The position numbers were made by a program, and so were the translations under genes. Source: Streptomyces profundus (lineage in GTDB: Bacteria; Actinomycetota; Actinomycetes; Streptomycetales; Streptomycetaceae). Taken from it: DNA of 64,000 bases. Positions 7,576 through 16,056 of the stretch are shown one piece after another; within the stretch, counting starts at the first letter, position 1; each line of letters opens with the position of its first letter. A model generated the notes under the pieces. That model did no database searches, was not told the origin of the DNA, and worked only from the letters and a program-made list of their open reading frames with translations. The stretch covers positions 1,922,001 to 1,986,000 of the forward strand of contig NZ_CP082362.1 in assembly GCF_020740535.1 (NCBI RefSeq), in the 5' to 3' direction.

Positions 7576-9012
7576 ATGAGTTCACTCTCGCCGGATGGCG
7601 ATCGTCTGGACCCCCGCCTGCTCGCGCTCATCGGCGTTGTCCTGCTGGGCGGACTGCTGGGGATCCTCAACAGCACCATGGCCGCGGTGGCGACGGACAC
7701 CCTGGCGGTCTCGTTCGACACCTCGCTCAGCACGGCGGGTTGGACCTCCACCGGCTTCCTGCTGGCGGTCACGGCGACCATCCCTTTCACCACCTGGGCC
7801 GTGGACCGCTACGGCGGGAAACGACTGTGGCTGATCGGACTCGGCCTGTTCGTGACCGGTTCGCTGGCCTCAGGTCTGGCCTGGAACGTCGGCAGCCTGA
7901 TCGCCTTCCGTACCTTCCAGGGCATAGGCGCAGGCGTGCTGGACCCGCTGGTGCTGATCCTGCTGGCCCGAGCCGCCGGACCTCGGCGGGCCGGGCGGGT
8001 GATGGGGCTGATGGGCGTGGTCCTGGCGCTGGGCCCGGCGCTCGGCCCCGTCTCCGGCGGAGCGGTCCTTGAGGTGTTCTCCTGGCGCTGGATGTTCCTG
8101 CTGAGCGTCCCCCTCGGCCTGGTCGCCCTGCTGCTCGCGCACCGGGCCCTGCCCGCCGACCCGCCCGCCGGGGAGCGGCGCGGCCATGTCCGGCTGGACG
8201 TCCTGGGGCTGGCGCTGCTCGCCCCCGGCTTCGCCGCGCTGGTGCTCGCCCTCTCCCAGACGGCCGAACAGGGCGGCCTCTCCGCCTGGCAGGCGCTGCT
8301 GCCACTGCTCCTGGGCGCCACGCTGATGCTCGGTTACACCACCCACGCGCTGCGCACGAGCGCCGCACACCCCCTGATCGACCTGCGGCTCTTCGGCAGC
8401 AGGGGCTTCACGGCCAGCGTCACCATCATGGGCCTGAGTGGGCTGATCAACTTCGCGGCCTTCTTCGCCCTGCCGCTCTACTTCCAACAGGCGCACGGAC
8501 ACGGCGTGTTGGCCGCCGGACTGCTGATGGCCCCGGTGGGCATCGGCGGTTCCCTGTCGATGCCGATCGCCGGCCGCCTCTCCGACCGCGTCGGCTCCCG
8601 CCAACTGGCCACCGGCGGCACCCTGCTCGCCGCCCTCTGCACGCTCGGCTTCACCCGCGTCGACGCCGGCACCCACGAACTCCAGCTCTCCGCGACGGCC
8701 CTGCTCCTCGGCGTGGCCCTCGGCTTCCTCGCCGCCCCCACCATGGGCTCCCCCTACCGCACCCTGCCCGAACACCAGGTGGCCCAGGGCAGCTCCGTGC
8801 TCTACATGCTCAACCAACTGGGCGCGGCCCTCGGCGTCGCCGTGGTGACCCTGATCTTCCAAACCTCGAACGGGGTGCTCGACGGCTTCCGCCACACCTT
8901 CTGGTTCACCACAGCCACCTTCCTCGTCATCCTCCTCACCATCCCCCTCCTCCCGGGACCCCCCACCACGCCATCTACTGGTCGGGAGACGGCTCGGGTG
9001 GGGGCTGGTTGA
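7576..9012 (+). CDS. MFS transporter, DHA2-type (14 membrane segments) exporter
   Basis: 478 residues with the long alternating hydrophobic segments of the EmrB/QacA branch of the major facilitator superfamily. The first helix (LLALIGVVLLGGLLGILNST), the motif WTSTGFLLAVTATIPFT and the loop motif DRYGGKRLWLIGL are characteristic, as is QGIGAGVLDPLVLILLAR (motif for drug/proton antiport). It should export a small molecule against proton influx. Regulation by the divergent TetR protein is supported by the shared operator. Its last 38 bp overlap the 3' end of the convergent XRE gene. The substrate is unknown. Confidence 0.92.
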   Translation: MSSLSPDGDRLDPRLLALIGVVLLGGLLGILNSTMAAVATDTLAVSFDTSLSTAGWTSTGFLLAVTATIPFTTWAVDRYGGKRLWLIGLGLFVTGSLASGLAWNVGSLIAFRTFQGIGAGVLDPLVLILLARAAGPRRAGRVMGLMGVVLALGPALGPVSGGAVLEVFSWRWMFLLSVPLGLVALLLAHRALPADPPAGERRGHVRLDVLGLALLAPGFAALVLALSQTAEQGGLSAWQALLPLLLGATLMLGYTTHALRTSAAHPLIDLRLFGSRGFTASVTIMGLSGLINFAAFFALPLYFQQAHGHGVLAAGLLMAPVGIGGSLSMPIAGRLSDRVGSRQLATGGTLLAALCTLGFTRVDAGTHELQLSATALLLGVALGFLAAPTMGSPYRTLPEHQVAQGSSVLYMLNQLGAALGVAVVTLIFQTSNGVLDGFRHTFWFTTATFLVILLTIPLLPGPPTTPSTGRETARVGAG

Positions 9013-9742
9013 AGGAGCCCATCGTGGCTCTCGATGTGGAGGCGTCCTGAAAGATCAGATCCCACGGGCCCGTGTTGACGTCGAACTCCTTCCCGAATCC
9101 GATCCACTTGCCGGCCATCCTGCGCCCCGTCGGATCGACCAGAAGCTGTATGGCGCCGTGGTATCGGGCCCCGGAGTAGTAGCTCTCGGGGGACGTCTGC
9201 TCCGACCAGGTGCCGGTGACGACCCCGCCGTCCAACTGGAGATCGATCGACAGCGCGGAGTCCGAGGAGCCCGGAAGGCTGCGGACCGTCAACGCGTCCC
9301 CGTGCTGGAGCAGGACAACGTAGTGCTGACCGACATACCGCCCGTCGCGGCCGGAACTGAAGTACTCGTAACGGGACAGCCAGATCCCTGAGAAGGCACC
9401 CCGCGCCTGTGCCGTGGAGGGCTCGGGAACGGACCTCGGCAGGATCGCCTGGGACCGCGCCTCCGGGCTCTCCACATCGTGTCCGCCCCGCCCGTCGTCG
9501 CTGATGCGCGCCAGGGGAACGGGCGTTGCGAACCCCAGGGCCTCGATGGGCGCGCCGGTCACCTTCTCCAGCGCTCGGGCGTGCAGGGGGCGGGGCGTCT
9601 GGATATCGCCGGCCTCCCACCGCTGAACCAGGCGCTTGGACGCCCCGGGAGCCCCCGCGTCCCGCAGAGCCCGCGCCAGATCGTCCTGACTCATCAGCAG
9701 GCCCATCCGGACCGCCTTCAGCGCTGCGTTGGGTGCGCTCAT
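8975..9742 (-). CDS. XRE-family regulator with beta-rich C-terminal domain
   Basis: 255 residues from ATG 9742; an upstream start at 9778 would add 12 poorly conserved residues. Residues about 4-65 are a Cro/C1 helix-turn-helix (MSQDDLARALRDAGAPGASK, then RLVQRWEAGD). The C-terminal half (about 110-240) is rich in alternating hydrophobic and aromatic residues with GRYVGQHYVVLLQHGD and GKWIGFGKEFDVNTGPWDL, suggesting a beta-barrel sensor domain; I do not know its ligand. It ends 38 bp inside the convergent MFS gene and is divergent from a second, larger XRE gene at 10084. Confidence 0.82.
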   Translation of the reverse strand: MSAPNAALKAVRMGLLMSQDDLARALRDAGAPGASKRLVQRWEAGDIQTPRPLHARALEKVTGAPIEALGFATPVPLARISDDGRGGHDVESPEARSQAILPRSVPEPSTAQARGAFSGIWLSRYEYFSSGRDGRYVGQHYVVLLQHGDALTVRSLPGSSDSALSIDLQLDGGVVTGTWSEQTSPESYYSGARYHGAIQLLVDPTGRRMAGKWIGFGKEFDVNTGPWDLIFQDASTSRATMGSFNQPPPEPSPDQ

Positions 9743-10083
9743 GCGAAAACGATAGCCAGAACGGGCCCTCAATGACACCTAAATGACGCCCCTAGCCGTG
9801 GCCCTCCACTGACAGCACCGGCCGTCGGCACGCACCCCGCGTCGGCGGCCGGCTCGGTCGAAAGAACGCCATGTGGTGCCGCGTCGCCGGTCCGGAGGTG
9901 CGTGGGTCACCGTCCCACTCGCTCCTCCGGACCAGAGCACCGCAGGCAGTCGTGAACGCTCCATCGACGCGGCCGGGAGGCCCCGATCCGGCTGTGGTCC
10001 ATCGTCGGGGCGAGTTCGCTCCCCGCGCCGGCGCGCTCCTTCTACTCTGGCTGTGTCCTGCCCTTCAAGGAGAGGCGTGCGGC
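9743..10083. other. Divergent promoter region between two XRE genes
   Basis: About 340 bp without a supported gene. It must hold the promoters of both XRE genes. The only clear signal is the ribosome site AAGGAGAGG (10067-10075) 8 nt before ATG 10084, which decides that start over upstream in-frame codons. Confidence 0.6.
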
Positions 10084-11331
10084 ATGTCCATGGAACCCGG
10101 TTCGATTCCCGGCACCGATCCGCTCTCGTTCGGTCAGCGCATGCAACTGCTGCGCACGCGGCGGGGCATGAGCCGCCCTCTGCTGGCCGGACTTGTCGGC
10201 ATGTCTCCCTCCTGGGTCAAACAGGTGGAGGCGGGCAGACTCCACACCCCGCGACTCCCCATGATCCTGCGCATCGCCGAGGCGCTACGGGTCCGCGACC
10301 TGTCCGAGCTGGTCGGCGAACATCCCACGCACGCCGCCCTCTTCATCGGCCCCGGCCACAAGCGGCTCGGCGCCGTCGCCGACGCGGTGAACACCTTCCC
10401 CATGGAGAGCGGGCAGCCCCCACCGAAGGCCCACCTCAAGGCCCGGCTGATGCGGGCCTGGTCGGCTCGGCACTCGTCCTCGCACCACCGCGAGGTCATC
10501 GGGAGCATGCTGCCCGGGCTGATGCACGATGCCCAACTGCTCGTACGCCATGCCGAAACCAGTGCGGACCGCAGGGGTGCCCAGGTGCTCCTCGCGGAGA
10601 CCTACCAGCTGGCGCAGTTCTTTCTCGCGTACCAACCGGAGTCGGCCCTGGTGTGGCGGGTGTCCGAACGAGGGATGGTGGCGGCACAGGAGTCCGAGGA
10701 CCCGCACGCGATCGGGGTGGCGGCCTGGCTGATGGCCCAGGCGCACCGCGACACCGGCCCCTCGCACTACGAGGCGGCGGACCGACTCACCCGTGACACC
10801 CTTCGCTTTCTCGAACCACGCCTTGCTGACGCGTCGAACGACGTCCGGGCCATCGCGGGCGCGCTCAGCTTCGAAACCGGCTACACGGCGGCCCGGCGGG
10901 GCGACGCCGGCTCCGCCTGGCGCCACTGGGACCTCGCCCGTGGGATCGCCGACCGGCTTCCCTCTCAGTACTTCCACCCCATCACCTCCTTCTCCCAGGC
11001 CATCATGGGGGCGCACGCGGTGACGATCGCCGTCGAACTCCACGCCGGCGGCGAGGCGGTACGCCAGGCCACAGGAGCCGATGGGACGGCCATCCCCTCC
11101 AGGCCCCGCCGCGCACGCCATCGCATCGAGGAGGCCAGGGGCTACCAACTCGACGGACAGCCGGAGGCGGCGCTGGCCACGCTGGAGAAGGCATACGAAG
11201 CCGCTCCGGAGACCATCCGGTGGAACGGCTACGCACGACGCATCGTGCTGGAGGAAGCCGAGGCCAGGTCCCCCTCCCGACGCGAACGAGCCGCCACGCT
11301 GGCGGTGAAGATCGGCCTACTCACCACCTGA
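10084..11331 (+). CDS. Large XRE-family regulator
   Basis: 415 residues. Residues about 15-70 form a Cro/C1 helix-turn-helix (FGQRMQLLRTRRGMSRPLLA, then SPSWVKQVEAGR). The remaining ~340 residues are helical, with repeated amphipathic pairs (LAETYQLAQFFLAYQPES, AAWLMAQAHRDTG, ARGYQLDGQPEAALATLEKA) like the TPR-like sensor half seen in many streptomycete XRE regulators. The start is fixed by AAGGAGAGG 8 nt upstream. Downstream, a perfect inverted repeat (11386-11411) precedes a run of overlapping small genes, which this protein probably controls. The ligand is unknown. Confidence 0.85.
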   Translation: MSMEPGSIPGTDPLSFGQRMQLLRTRRGMSRPLLAGLVGMSPSWVKQVEAGRLHTPRLPMILRIAEALRVRDLSELVGEHPTHAALFIGPGHKRLGAVADAVNTFPMESGQPPPKAHLKARLMRAWSARHSSSHHREVIGSMLPGLMHDAQLLVRHAETSADRRGAQVLLAETYQLAQFFLAYQPESALVWRVSERGMVAAQESEDPHAIGVAAWLMAQAHRDTGPSHYEAADRLTRDTLRFLEPRLADASNDVRAIAGALSFETGYTAARRGDAGSAWRHWDLARGIADRLPSQYFHPITSFSQAIMGAHAVTIAVELHAGGEAVRQATGADGTAIPSRPRRARHRIEEARGYQLDGQPEAALATLEKAYEAAPETIRWNGYARRIVLEEAEARSPSRRERAATLAVKIGLLTT

Positions 11332-11385
11332 ACACCTGTTCCAGGGGCACATTCCCTGCCTCTTCCCCACCTTGGGGCGCCTTAC

Positions 11386-11411
11386 GTTCGGTGAGCCATT
11401 GATCACCGAAC
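11386..11411. promoter_or_regulatory. Perfect inverted repeat upstream of the small-protein operon
   Basis: GTTCGGTGA (11386-11394) and TCACCGAAC (11403-11411) form 9-bp arms around 8 nt, ending 12 bp before the start of the 52-residue gene. It is most simply read as the operator of the adjacent XRE regulator. Confidence 0.65.
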
Positions 11412-11423
11412 CTGGGGCAGTTG

Positions 11424-11582
11424 ATGACGAATCCACCCAACGAACAACCGACCGAAGCTCCGCCTGAGGAGCCCGAGCGCACCTCGGAGCCCGACCCGCA
11501 CGCCGCGCTGCTCGCCCGGCTGCGGGCGCGGAACGCGGCCAGTGAGGTCAACTACCGCGTCAAGAGCGGGGAGTTGCCGTGA
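11424..11582 (+). CDS. 52-residue small protein, function unknown
   Basis: A short gene from ATG 11424, preceded by CTGGGGCAG. The product starts MTNPPNEQPTEAPPEEPER, is acidic and proline-rich in its first half, and then forms one basic amphipathic helix (HAALLARLRARNAASEV). It has no signal peptide or membrane segment. Its stop overlaps the start of the next gene in a GTGA sequence, so the two are probably co-translated. The overlap and the operator in front argue that it is real despite its size. Function not recognised. Confidence 0.65.
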   Translation: MTNPPNEQPTEAPPEEPERTSEPDPHAALLARLRARNAASEVNYRVKSGELP

Positions 11583-11809
11583 CGTTGCGCGGCTGCGACT
11601 CGCCGGACCTCAGGCTCGTGCCGGACGACGGCGAAGCAACTTCGTTTGTCATGGAGTGCGTAGCGTGCGGGTTCTTTGGGCCGAAGGGGCAGGACGCGGA
11701 GGACGGGGCGGAGTGGGCCGGGCAACATCTGGCCCTGCATCCGGAGCACCTCGCCTATCGCGAACACCTCACGCGGGCCTACCGGTTCGAGGCTGGTGCG
11801 GCGACATGA
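11579..11809 (+). CDS. Small Cys-pair protein, unknown function
   Basis: 76 residues from GTG 11579, overlapping the preceding stop by 4 bp and the next start by 4 bp (ATGA). The motif MECVACGFFG holds a Cx2C pair; WAGQHLALHPEHLAYREHLT follows, with conserved-looking histidines, and the end is RAYRF. The same pattern (EC-x2-C, then W-A, H, P-x-H, and a terminal aromatic/basic patch) recurs in the next gene, so the two are probably divergent members of one streptomycete family (I suspect the DUF7848 group, unconfirmed). One Cx2C plus histidines could bind zinc. Confidence 0.7.
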   Translation: MTLRGCDSPDLRLVPDDGEATSFVMECVACGFFGPKGQDAEDGAEWAGQHLALHPEHLAYREHLTRAYRFEAGAAT

Positions 11810-12177
11810 CCGGCAACCCGATCATCAGGGGTGCGGACTGGGTGCTCACCGATGAGCTGGGGCCCGGGGCGCCGGATGGGATCTACGGCGTGGAGTGCAT
11901 GTCCTGCCCGGCGCGCTCGCCGCTCTTCGACAACGACGCGCACCCCGTTGCCGTGTGGGCGATCCAGCACACCGCCCAGGAGCCGGACCATGACCTGTTC
12001 CTGGCTCGCGCCGAGAAGCACTGGCGCGTGGTGCGCCGTCGGCACGAGGACGAGAGCCCGGGGCCGGCGCCGCAGAAGCCGGTGGTCGCGTTTCTGGACC
12101 GCGCCTTCGGACCCGCGTTCGTCGGGCTGATGTGCCTCTGCACCGCCCTGACCGGCTACCTCATCGCCCTCAACTGA
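11806..12177 (+). CDS. Small Cys-pair protein with C-terminal membrane segment
   Basis: 123 residues. The N-terminal ~75 residues resemble the preceding protein: GVECMSCPARS with a Cx2C pair, then WAIQHTAQEPDHDLF and HWRVVRR. After a linker rich in Glu/Pro, residues about 95-121 (FVGLMCLCTALTGYLIAL) form a single hydrophobic helix ending almost at the C-terminus, so it is probably tail-anchored in the membrane. It overlaps the preceding stop by 4 bp. Function unknown; the pairing of a soluble and an anchored version suggests they act together. Confidence 0.7.
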   Translation: MTGNPIIRGADWVLTDELGPGAPDGIYGVECMSCPARSPLFDNDAHPVAVWAIQHTAQEPDHDLFLARAEKHWRVVRRRHEDESPGPAPQKPVVAFLDRAFGPAFVGLMCLCTALTGYLIALN

Positions 12178-12198
12178 CCAACAAGGACAACCCCTTTC

Positions 12199-12582
12199 GT
12201 GCACATCACTTTTATGACGCTGTCCACCACCCGGGACGGCCACCTCCTCATGGTCCAGGGCACGGACGGCTGGACGCTCCCCAACGGCACCGTTCCATCC
12301 GGCAGTTGTCCGGTCCTGACCGCCCGGCAGACGTTGATGGACACCACCGGCTACGACCGGGGAGTGACCGACGCCTACGCCATCAGCGTCACCCACACCG
12401 ATCCGGTGTCCCTCACCTACGTGCTCGACGGCGGACACACCCCCACCGTCCCCGACGCCACCGAGGACACCCACCCCCACACCCGCTGGGCACCGATCAC
12501 CTCCCTCACAGAGAACCAAGCCATCCAGGAAGCCCTGGACGCCGCCGACGCCGACATCAGCATTCAACTCCCCGCCACATGA
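12199..12582 (+). CDS. Nudix-like protein with degenerate catalytic box
   Basis: 127 residues from GTG 12199. The fold signature of a MutT/Nudix protein is visible: strand MTLSTTRDGHLLMVQ, then GWTLPNGTVPSGSCPVLTAR where hydrolases have GG-x5-E, and RQTLMDTTGYD where they have RELxEETG. The metal-binding glutamates are all absent (S/Q/M/D instead), so hydrolysis is unlikely; a nucleotide- or ligand-binding role is more probable. It is the last gene of the operon behind the 11386-11411 inverted repeat, 21 bp after the previous stop. An intact Nudix enzyme is encoded elsewhere in the window (61867-62352) for comparison. Confidence 0.7.
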   Translation: MHITFMTLSTTRDGHLLMVQGTDGWTLPNGTVPSGSCPVLTARQTLMDTTGYDRGVTDAYAISVTHTDPVSLTYVLDGGHTPTVPDATEDTHPHTRWAPITSLTENQAIQEALDAADADISIQLPAT

Positions 12583-12594
12583 ACCTGATGTAAA

Positions 12595-13107
12595 TCAGAT
12601 GCCGAAGGGCACCGGGTAGTGGATGGTGCCGGTGGGGGTGGGGCGGTCGGGGTGGAGGGCGAGGGACATCAGGGCCTCGTCGGGGACGTCGAAGGTGGCC
12701 CTGATGCCCTGTTGGGATGCCCGGCCGAAGCCGAAGCGCGGATAGTACGCGGGGTGTCCCAGGACCACGACGAGATTCTCGTCGCGGGTCCTGGCCGCGC
12801 CCAGCGCCGCCTCGATGGCGGCGGAACCCGCGCCCTGGCCCTGGTGTTCGGGGAGGACCGCCACCGGGGCCAGGGCCAGGGCCGGTCCTTCCCCCACCCG
12901 GCAGCGGGTGAGCAGCGCATGGCCGACCGGCGTGCCGTCCGTCGCCACCGCGAGCAGCGACAGGCCCGGGATCCACGCGGGGTCGGCGCGCAGCGCGTCG
13001 ACCAGGTCGGCCTCCTCGGCGGTGGGGAACGCCGCCAGATTGATCCGACGGACGGCCGCCACATCCGCGTCGGTCTCGGGCCTGGTGGTCCACTTGGTGC
13101 CGCTCAT
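12595..13107 (-). CDS. GNAT N-acetyltransferase
   Basis: 170 residues with the four GNAT motifs. The central acetyl-CoA pyrophosphate loop is VLPEHQGQGAGSAAIEAAL at about residues 85-103, preceded by strand LALAPVAV, and the C-terminal part LVVVLGHPAYYPRFGFGRA is typical of YhbS-like acetyltransferases. It should move acetyl from acetyl-CoA to an amine; the acceptor is unknown. It is convergent with the preceding small-protein operon (12-bp gap). Confidence 0.88.
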   Translation of the reverse strand: MSGTKWTTRPETDADVAAVRRINLAAFPTAEEADLVDALRADPAWIPGLSLLAVATDGTPVGHALLTRCRVGEGPALALAPVAVLPEHQGQGAGSAAIEAALGAARTRDENLVVVLGHPAYYPRFGFGRASQQGIRATFDVPDEALMSLALHPDRPTPTGTIHYPVPFGI

Positions 13108-13131
13108 GCTGCTCCGCTCGTGGTGCGCGCG

Positions 13132-13542
13132 TCAGGTCCGGGCGACCTGGCGGTAGCCCAGGTACTCGAACTCGGTGAACACCGCGACCACCAGGGCGCC
13201 GACGAGCATAAAGGCGACGCCGAGGCCCGTCAGGTCGATAACCCCGCTCACCGCCAGCGCCACCATCCCGATGGCGCACACCCCGTTGCCGACCGTCACG
13301 GTCAGGGCCAGGCCCGGGCTGACGCTCGGGCGGGCGGCGATCCACAGCAGCAGCGCGGCACCCGCCAGCATCCCGATACCCAGCGGCAGCGACCACCGAA
13401 CCGGCAGGCCCAGTGGATCGCTCAGCAACGAGCCGCCGGCCACCAACAGCACCCCGAAGAGCATGGTGCTCACTCCGTCGACGCGCAGAACCGTGCGCAG
13501 TGAACTCCCGGACGTGGCGTGAACTGCCGTGTAGGTACTCAT
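13132..13542 (-). CDS. Small four-helix membrane protein
   Basis: 136 residues from ATG 13542, chosen because CAGGGAGG lies just upstream. Four hydrophobic segments are clear: about VSTMLFGVLLVAGGSLL, LPLGIGMLAGAALLLWIA, LALTVTVGNGVCAIGMVALA and LGVAFMLVGALVVAVF, followed by a short cytoplasmic-looking tail (EFEYLGYRQVART). No known motif; an uncharacterised integral membrane protein conserved-looking in actinomycetes. Confidence 0.75.
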   Translation of the reverse strand: MSTYTAVHATSGSSLRTVLRVDGVSTMLFGVLLVAGGSLLSDPLGLPVRWSLPLGIGMLAGAALLLWIAARPSVSPGLALTVTVGNGVCAIGMVALAVSGVIDLTGLGVAFMLVGALVVAVFTEFEYLGYRQVART

Positions 13543-13628
13543 CGCTGGACCTCCCTGTTCCCTGCCGACCGCACCGGATCGCAGCCCGCGTCGTCTGACA
13601 CGAAGGTCGCATCGAACCGGCGGCCGAC

Positions 13629-14039
13629 TCAATGACCTCCCAGGTCATGGCGCCCGCCGGCGCCCGTGACGCGATCGGGATCCCCTCTCCTCGGGAGGGG
13701 GTGGGGCCGGTCGACGGCCGAGGCGTCCAACGAACGGGCGGCCACCCGGGCGAGGTGGTGCTGGAAGACCTCCTCGGCCCGGTCGCTGACCGTGGCCAGC
13801 GCGACCATGGCCGTGAGGATCACATCGCACAGCTCCTTCTCGACATCCGCCCAGTCATGGCTCGCGCCCTTGCGCGGGTTGGAGCCCATCACCCCGTGGA
13901 GCGCCTCGGCGACCTCGCCCGCCTCCTCCTGGATCTTGAGGACCCGCAGCAGACGGGTGACCTCGGGCGTGGTCGCGGCGCTGTGCTCGTCGAGCCAGGC
14001 GACGAGCTGCCCGGCGGTCTCCCAACTGGCGGTGTTCAC
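13629..14039 (-). CDS. MazG-like nucleotide pyrophosphohydrolase
   Basis: 136 residues. The metal-binding helices of the MazG/all-alpha NTP pyrophosphatase fold are visible: KIQEEAGEVAEAL (EExxE type) at about residue 36 and WADVEKELCDVILTAMVAL (ExxD) at about residue 63. Such proteins hydrolyse NTPs to NMP and pyrophosphate, often for house-cleaning. The last 30 residues (DRPHPLPRRGDPDRV...) are low-complexity and basic and may be unstructured. Confidence 0.8.
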   Translation of the reverse strand: MNTASWETAGQLVAWLDEHSAATTPEVTRLLRVLKIQEEAGEVAEALHGVMGSNPRKGASHDWADVEKELCDVILTAMVALATVSDRAEEVFQHHLARVAARSLDASAVDRPHPLPRRGDPDRVTGAGGRHDLGGH

Positions 14040-14230
14040 GGTCCCGTTCTACATCCCCGCGCCCCCCGTCCACGCCCTCCATACGCGCCACCGTCCGCGC
14101 CACCCGTCCGTGCCGCCCGTCCGCGTCTGCTGTCCGCGTCAGCTGTCCGTGCCGCCCGTGGCGCGGCCCGTTTCGGAAAAGTCGGGTGCGCGGGATTGAC
14201 GGTCTTGTTGACGCGGAGTCTCATAAGAGC

Positions 14231-15169
14231 ATGGGTATCACCGGTGAAGTGGCGGATCTGACGACGCCGCGGGACTCGCTGGGTGCGCTCAAGGACCGGG
14301 AGCAGGTGGCGGAACGCCTGCTCGCCGCGTCGGCGCTGCACTCGTTCGATCCCGATCGGGAGCTGGACTGGGACCAGCCCTGGGATCCCGATCTCTGGTA
14401 CTGGCCACCGGAGTTGGTGTCGCTCTACGACACGCCGCTCTGGTACGGGATGTCCCCCGAGCAGCGGATCGCGCTCTCCCGCCACGAGGCGGCGGCGCTG
14501 GCCTCGTTGGGCATCTGGTTCGAGCTGATCCTGATGCAGCTGCTGGTGCGACACATCTACGACAAACCCGCCACCAGCGCGCATGTCCGCTATGCGCTGA
14601 CCGAGATCGCCGACGAGTGCCGGCACTCGATGATGTTCGCACGTGTGATCAAAAAGGGTGGGACGCCCAACTATCCACCGGCCGCCCCGCACCACCAGCT
14701 GGCGCGGGTGTTCAAGACCTTCTCGACGACGCCTGGGTCGTTTGTCGCGACCCTGCTCGGCGAGGAGATCCTCGACTGGATGCAGCGGCTCACCTTCCCC
14801 GACGAGCGGGTGCAGCCGCTGATCCGGGGCGTCACCCGGATCCATGTGGTGGAGGAGGCGCGGCATGTCAGATACGCCAGGGAGGAGTTGCGCCGCCAGA
14901 TGCTCACCGCGCCGCGCTGGGAGCGGGAGTTGACGCGGCTGACCAGCGGCGAGTTCGCGCGGATCTTCTCCGTCGCCTTTGTGAACCCTCAGGTGTACAC
15001 CGACGTGGGTCTTGACCGGCGCGAGGCGGTGGCCCAGGCGCGGGAGAGCGCACACCGGCGTGAGGTGATGCGGGAGGGGGCGCGACGGTTGACGGACTTC
15101 CTCGACGACATCGGGGTGTTGCGCGGTCCGGCCCGCCATATGTGGCGGCGCTCGGGCCTGTTGGCCTGA
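14231..15169 (+). CDS. AurF-like diiron oxygenase
   Basis: 312 residues from ATG 14231. The protein matches the AurF/p-aminobenzoate N-oxygenase family: iron ligands are expected in FELILMQLLVRHIYD (Glu), EIADECRHSMMF (ExxxH; about residue 120) and VVEEARHVRYAREELRR (ExxxH; about residue 210), with TLLGEEILDW supplying another Glu. AurF oxidises aryl amines to nitro compounds; other relatives act on different substrates, so the reaction here is open. A TetR gene follows 79 bp downstream on the same strand and may regulate it. Confidence 0.85.
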   Translation: MGITGEVADLTTPRDSLGALKDREQVAERLLAASALHSFDPDRELDWDQPWDPDLWYWPPELVSLYDTPLWYGMSPEQRIALSRHEAAALASLGIWFELILMQLLVRHIYDKPATSAHVRYALTEIADECRHSMMFARVIKKGGTPNYPPAAPHHQLARVFKTFSTTPGSFVATLLGEEILDWMQRLTFPDERVQPLIRGVTRIHVVEEARHVRYAREELRRQMLTAPRWERELTRLTSGEFARIFSVAFVNPQVYTDVGLDRREAVAQARESAHRREVMREGARRLTDFLDDIGVLRGPARHMWRRSGLLA

Positions 15170-15248
15170 ACCATCGGCGGCCCATCGCGGCCGTCCGCCG
15201 CTCGGTCGCCCCCTCGCGTGACGTGCCCGGGCGACTACGCTGCATCCC

Positions 15249-15977
15249 ATGACCGGCCACCCCGAACCACGCGTCCCGGCCTACCGCCGCCTGACCGTGG
15301 ACGAGCGGCGCGCTCAGCTGATCACCACGGCGCAACACCTGTTCGCGCGGAGCGTTCCCGAGGAGGTGTCGCTGGACGAGGTGGCCCGGCGGGCCGGGGT
15401 CTCCCGTCCGCTGGTCTACCGCTACTTCCCCGGCGGGAAGCAGCAACTCTACGAGGCCGCCCTGCGCAACGCCGCCGACCAGCTGGAACACTGCTTCGAC
15501 GTACCGGCCGACGGGCCGTTGAGCGACCGGTTGGGCCGTGCGCTCGACCGCTATCTCTCCTTCGTGGCCGAACACGGCGAGGGTTTCACCGCCCTGCTGC
15601 GCGGCGGCAGCGTGGTGGAGACGGCGCACACCACGGCGATCGTTGACGGGGTACGGCGCGCGGCAGCGCAACAGGTGTTGCGTCATATGAGCGTGCGCCG
15701 CCCCGGGCCCTGGCTGCGCACCTCCGTGCGCACCTGGATCACCTCGGTCGAGGCGATGTCGCTGCTCTCCCTGGACGAGGGCGAGTTGACCCTCGCCGAG
15801 CTGCGGGACTACCTGGTCGAGCTGTTTGTCGCACAGCTGACCGTGACGGCCACCCACGACCGGCAGACCGCGCGGATGCTGCGTGCGGCATCCGCGCTGG
15901 AGCCGCCGGACGGCCGGGTGGCGTCCCTGTTGGAGCGCGCGATAGGGGCGCTCGCGCCAGCGCCCGTGGACAGCTGA
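15249..15977 (+). CDS. TetR-family transcriptional regulator
   Basis: 242 residues. The helix-turn-helix is [20 protein letters not shown] then [21 protein letters not shown], at residues about 20-60. The C-terminal domain includes [21 protein letters not shown], common in streptomycete TetR proteins of unknown ligand. It lies 79 bp behind the AurF-like gene on the same strand, so it may be co-transcribed with or regulate it. Confidence 0.88.
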   Translation: MTGHPEPRVPAYRRLTVDERRAQLITTAQHLFARSVPEEVSLDEVARRAGVSRPLVYRYFPGGKQQLYEAALRNAADQLEHCFDVPADGPLSDRLGRALDRYLSFVAEHGEGFTALLRGGSVVETAHTTAIVDGVRRAAAQQVLRHMSVRRPGPWLRTSVRTWITSVEAMSLLSLDEGELTLAELRDYLVELFVAQLTVTATHDRQTARMLRAASALEPPDGRVASLLERAIGALAPAPVDS

Positions 15978-16056
15978 GCGCCGGCGCCCGTGGACGCCCG
16001 AACGCCGGCGCGGCCGGGCCGGCGGACGCCGGCGCGCGCGACCTAGACTGCGGCGG

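Noticed and set aside
12199-12582. An active Nudix hydrolase
   Set aside because: The glutamates of the Nudix box are absent, so only the fold is claimed.
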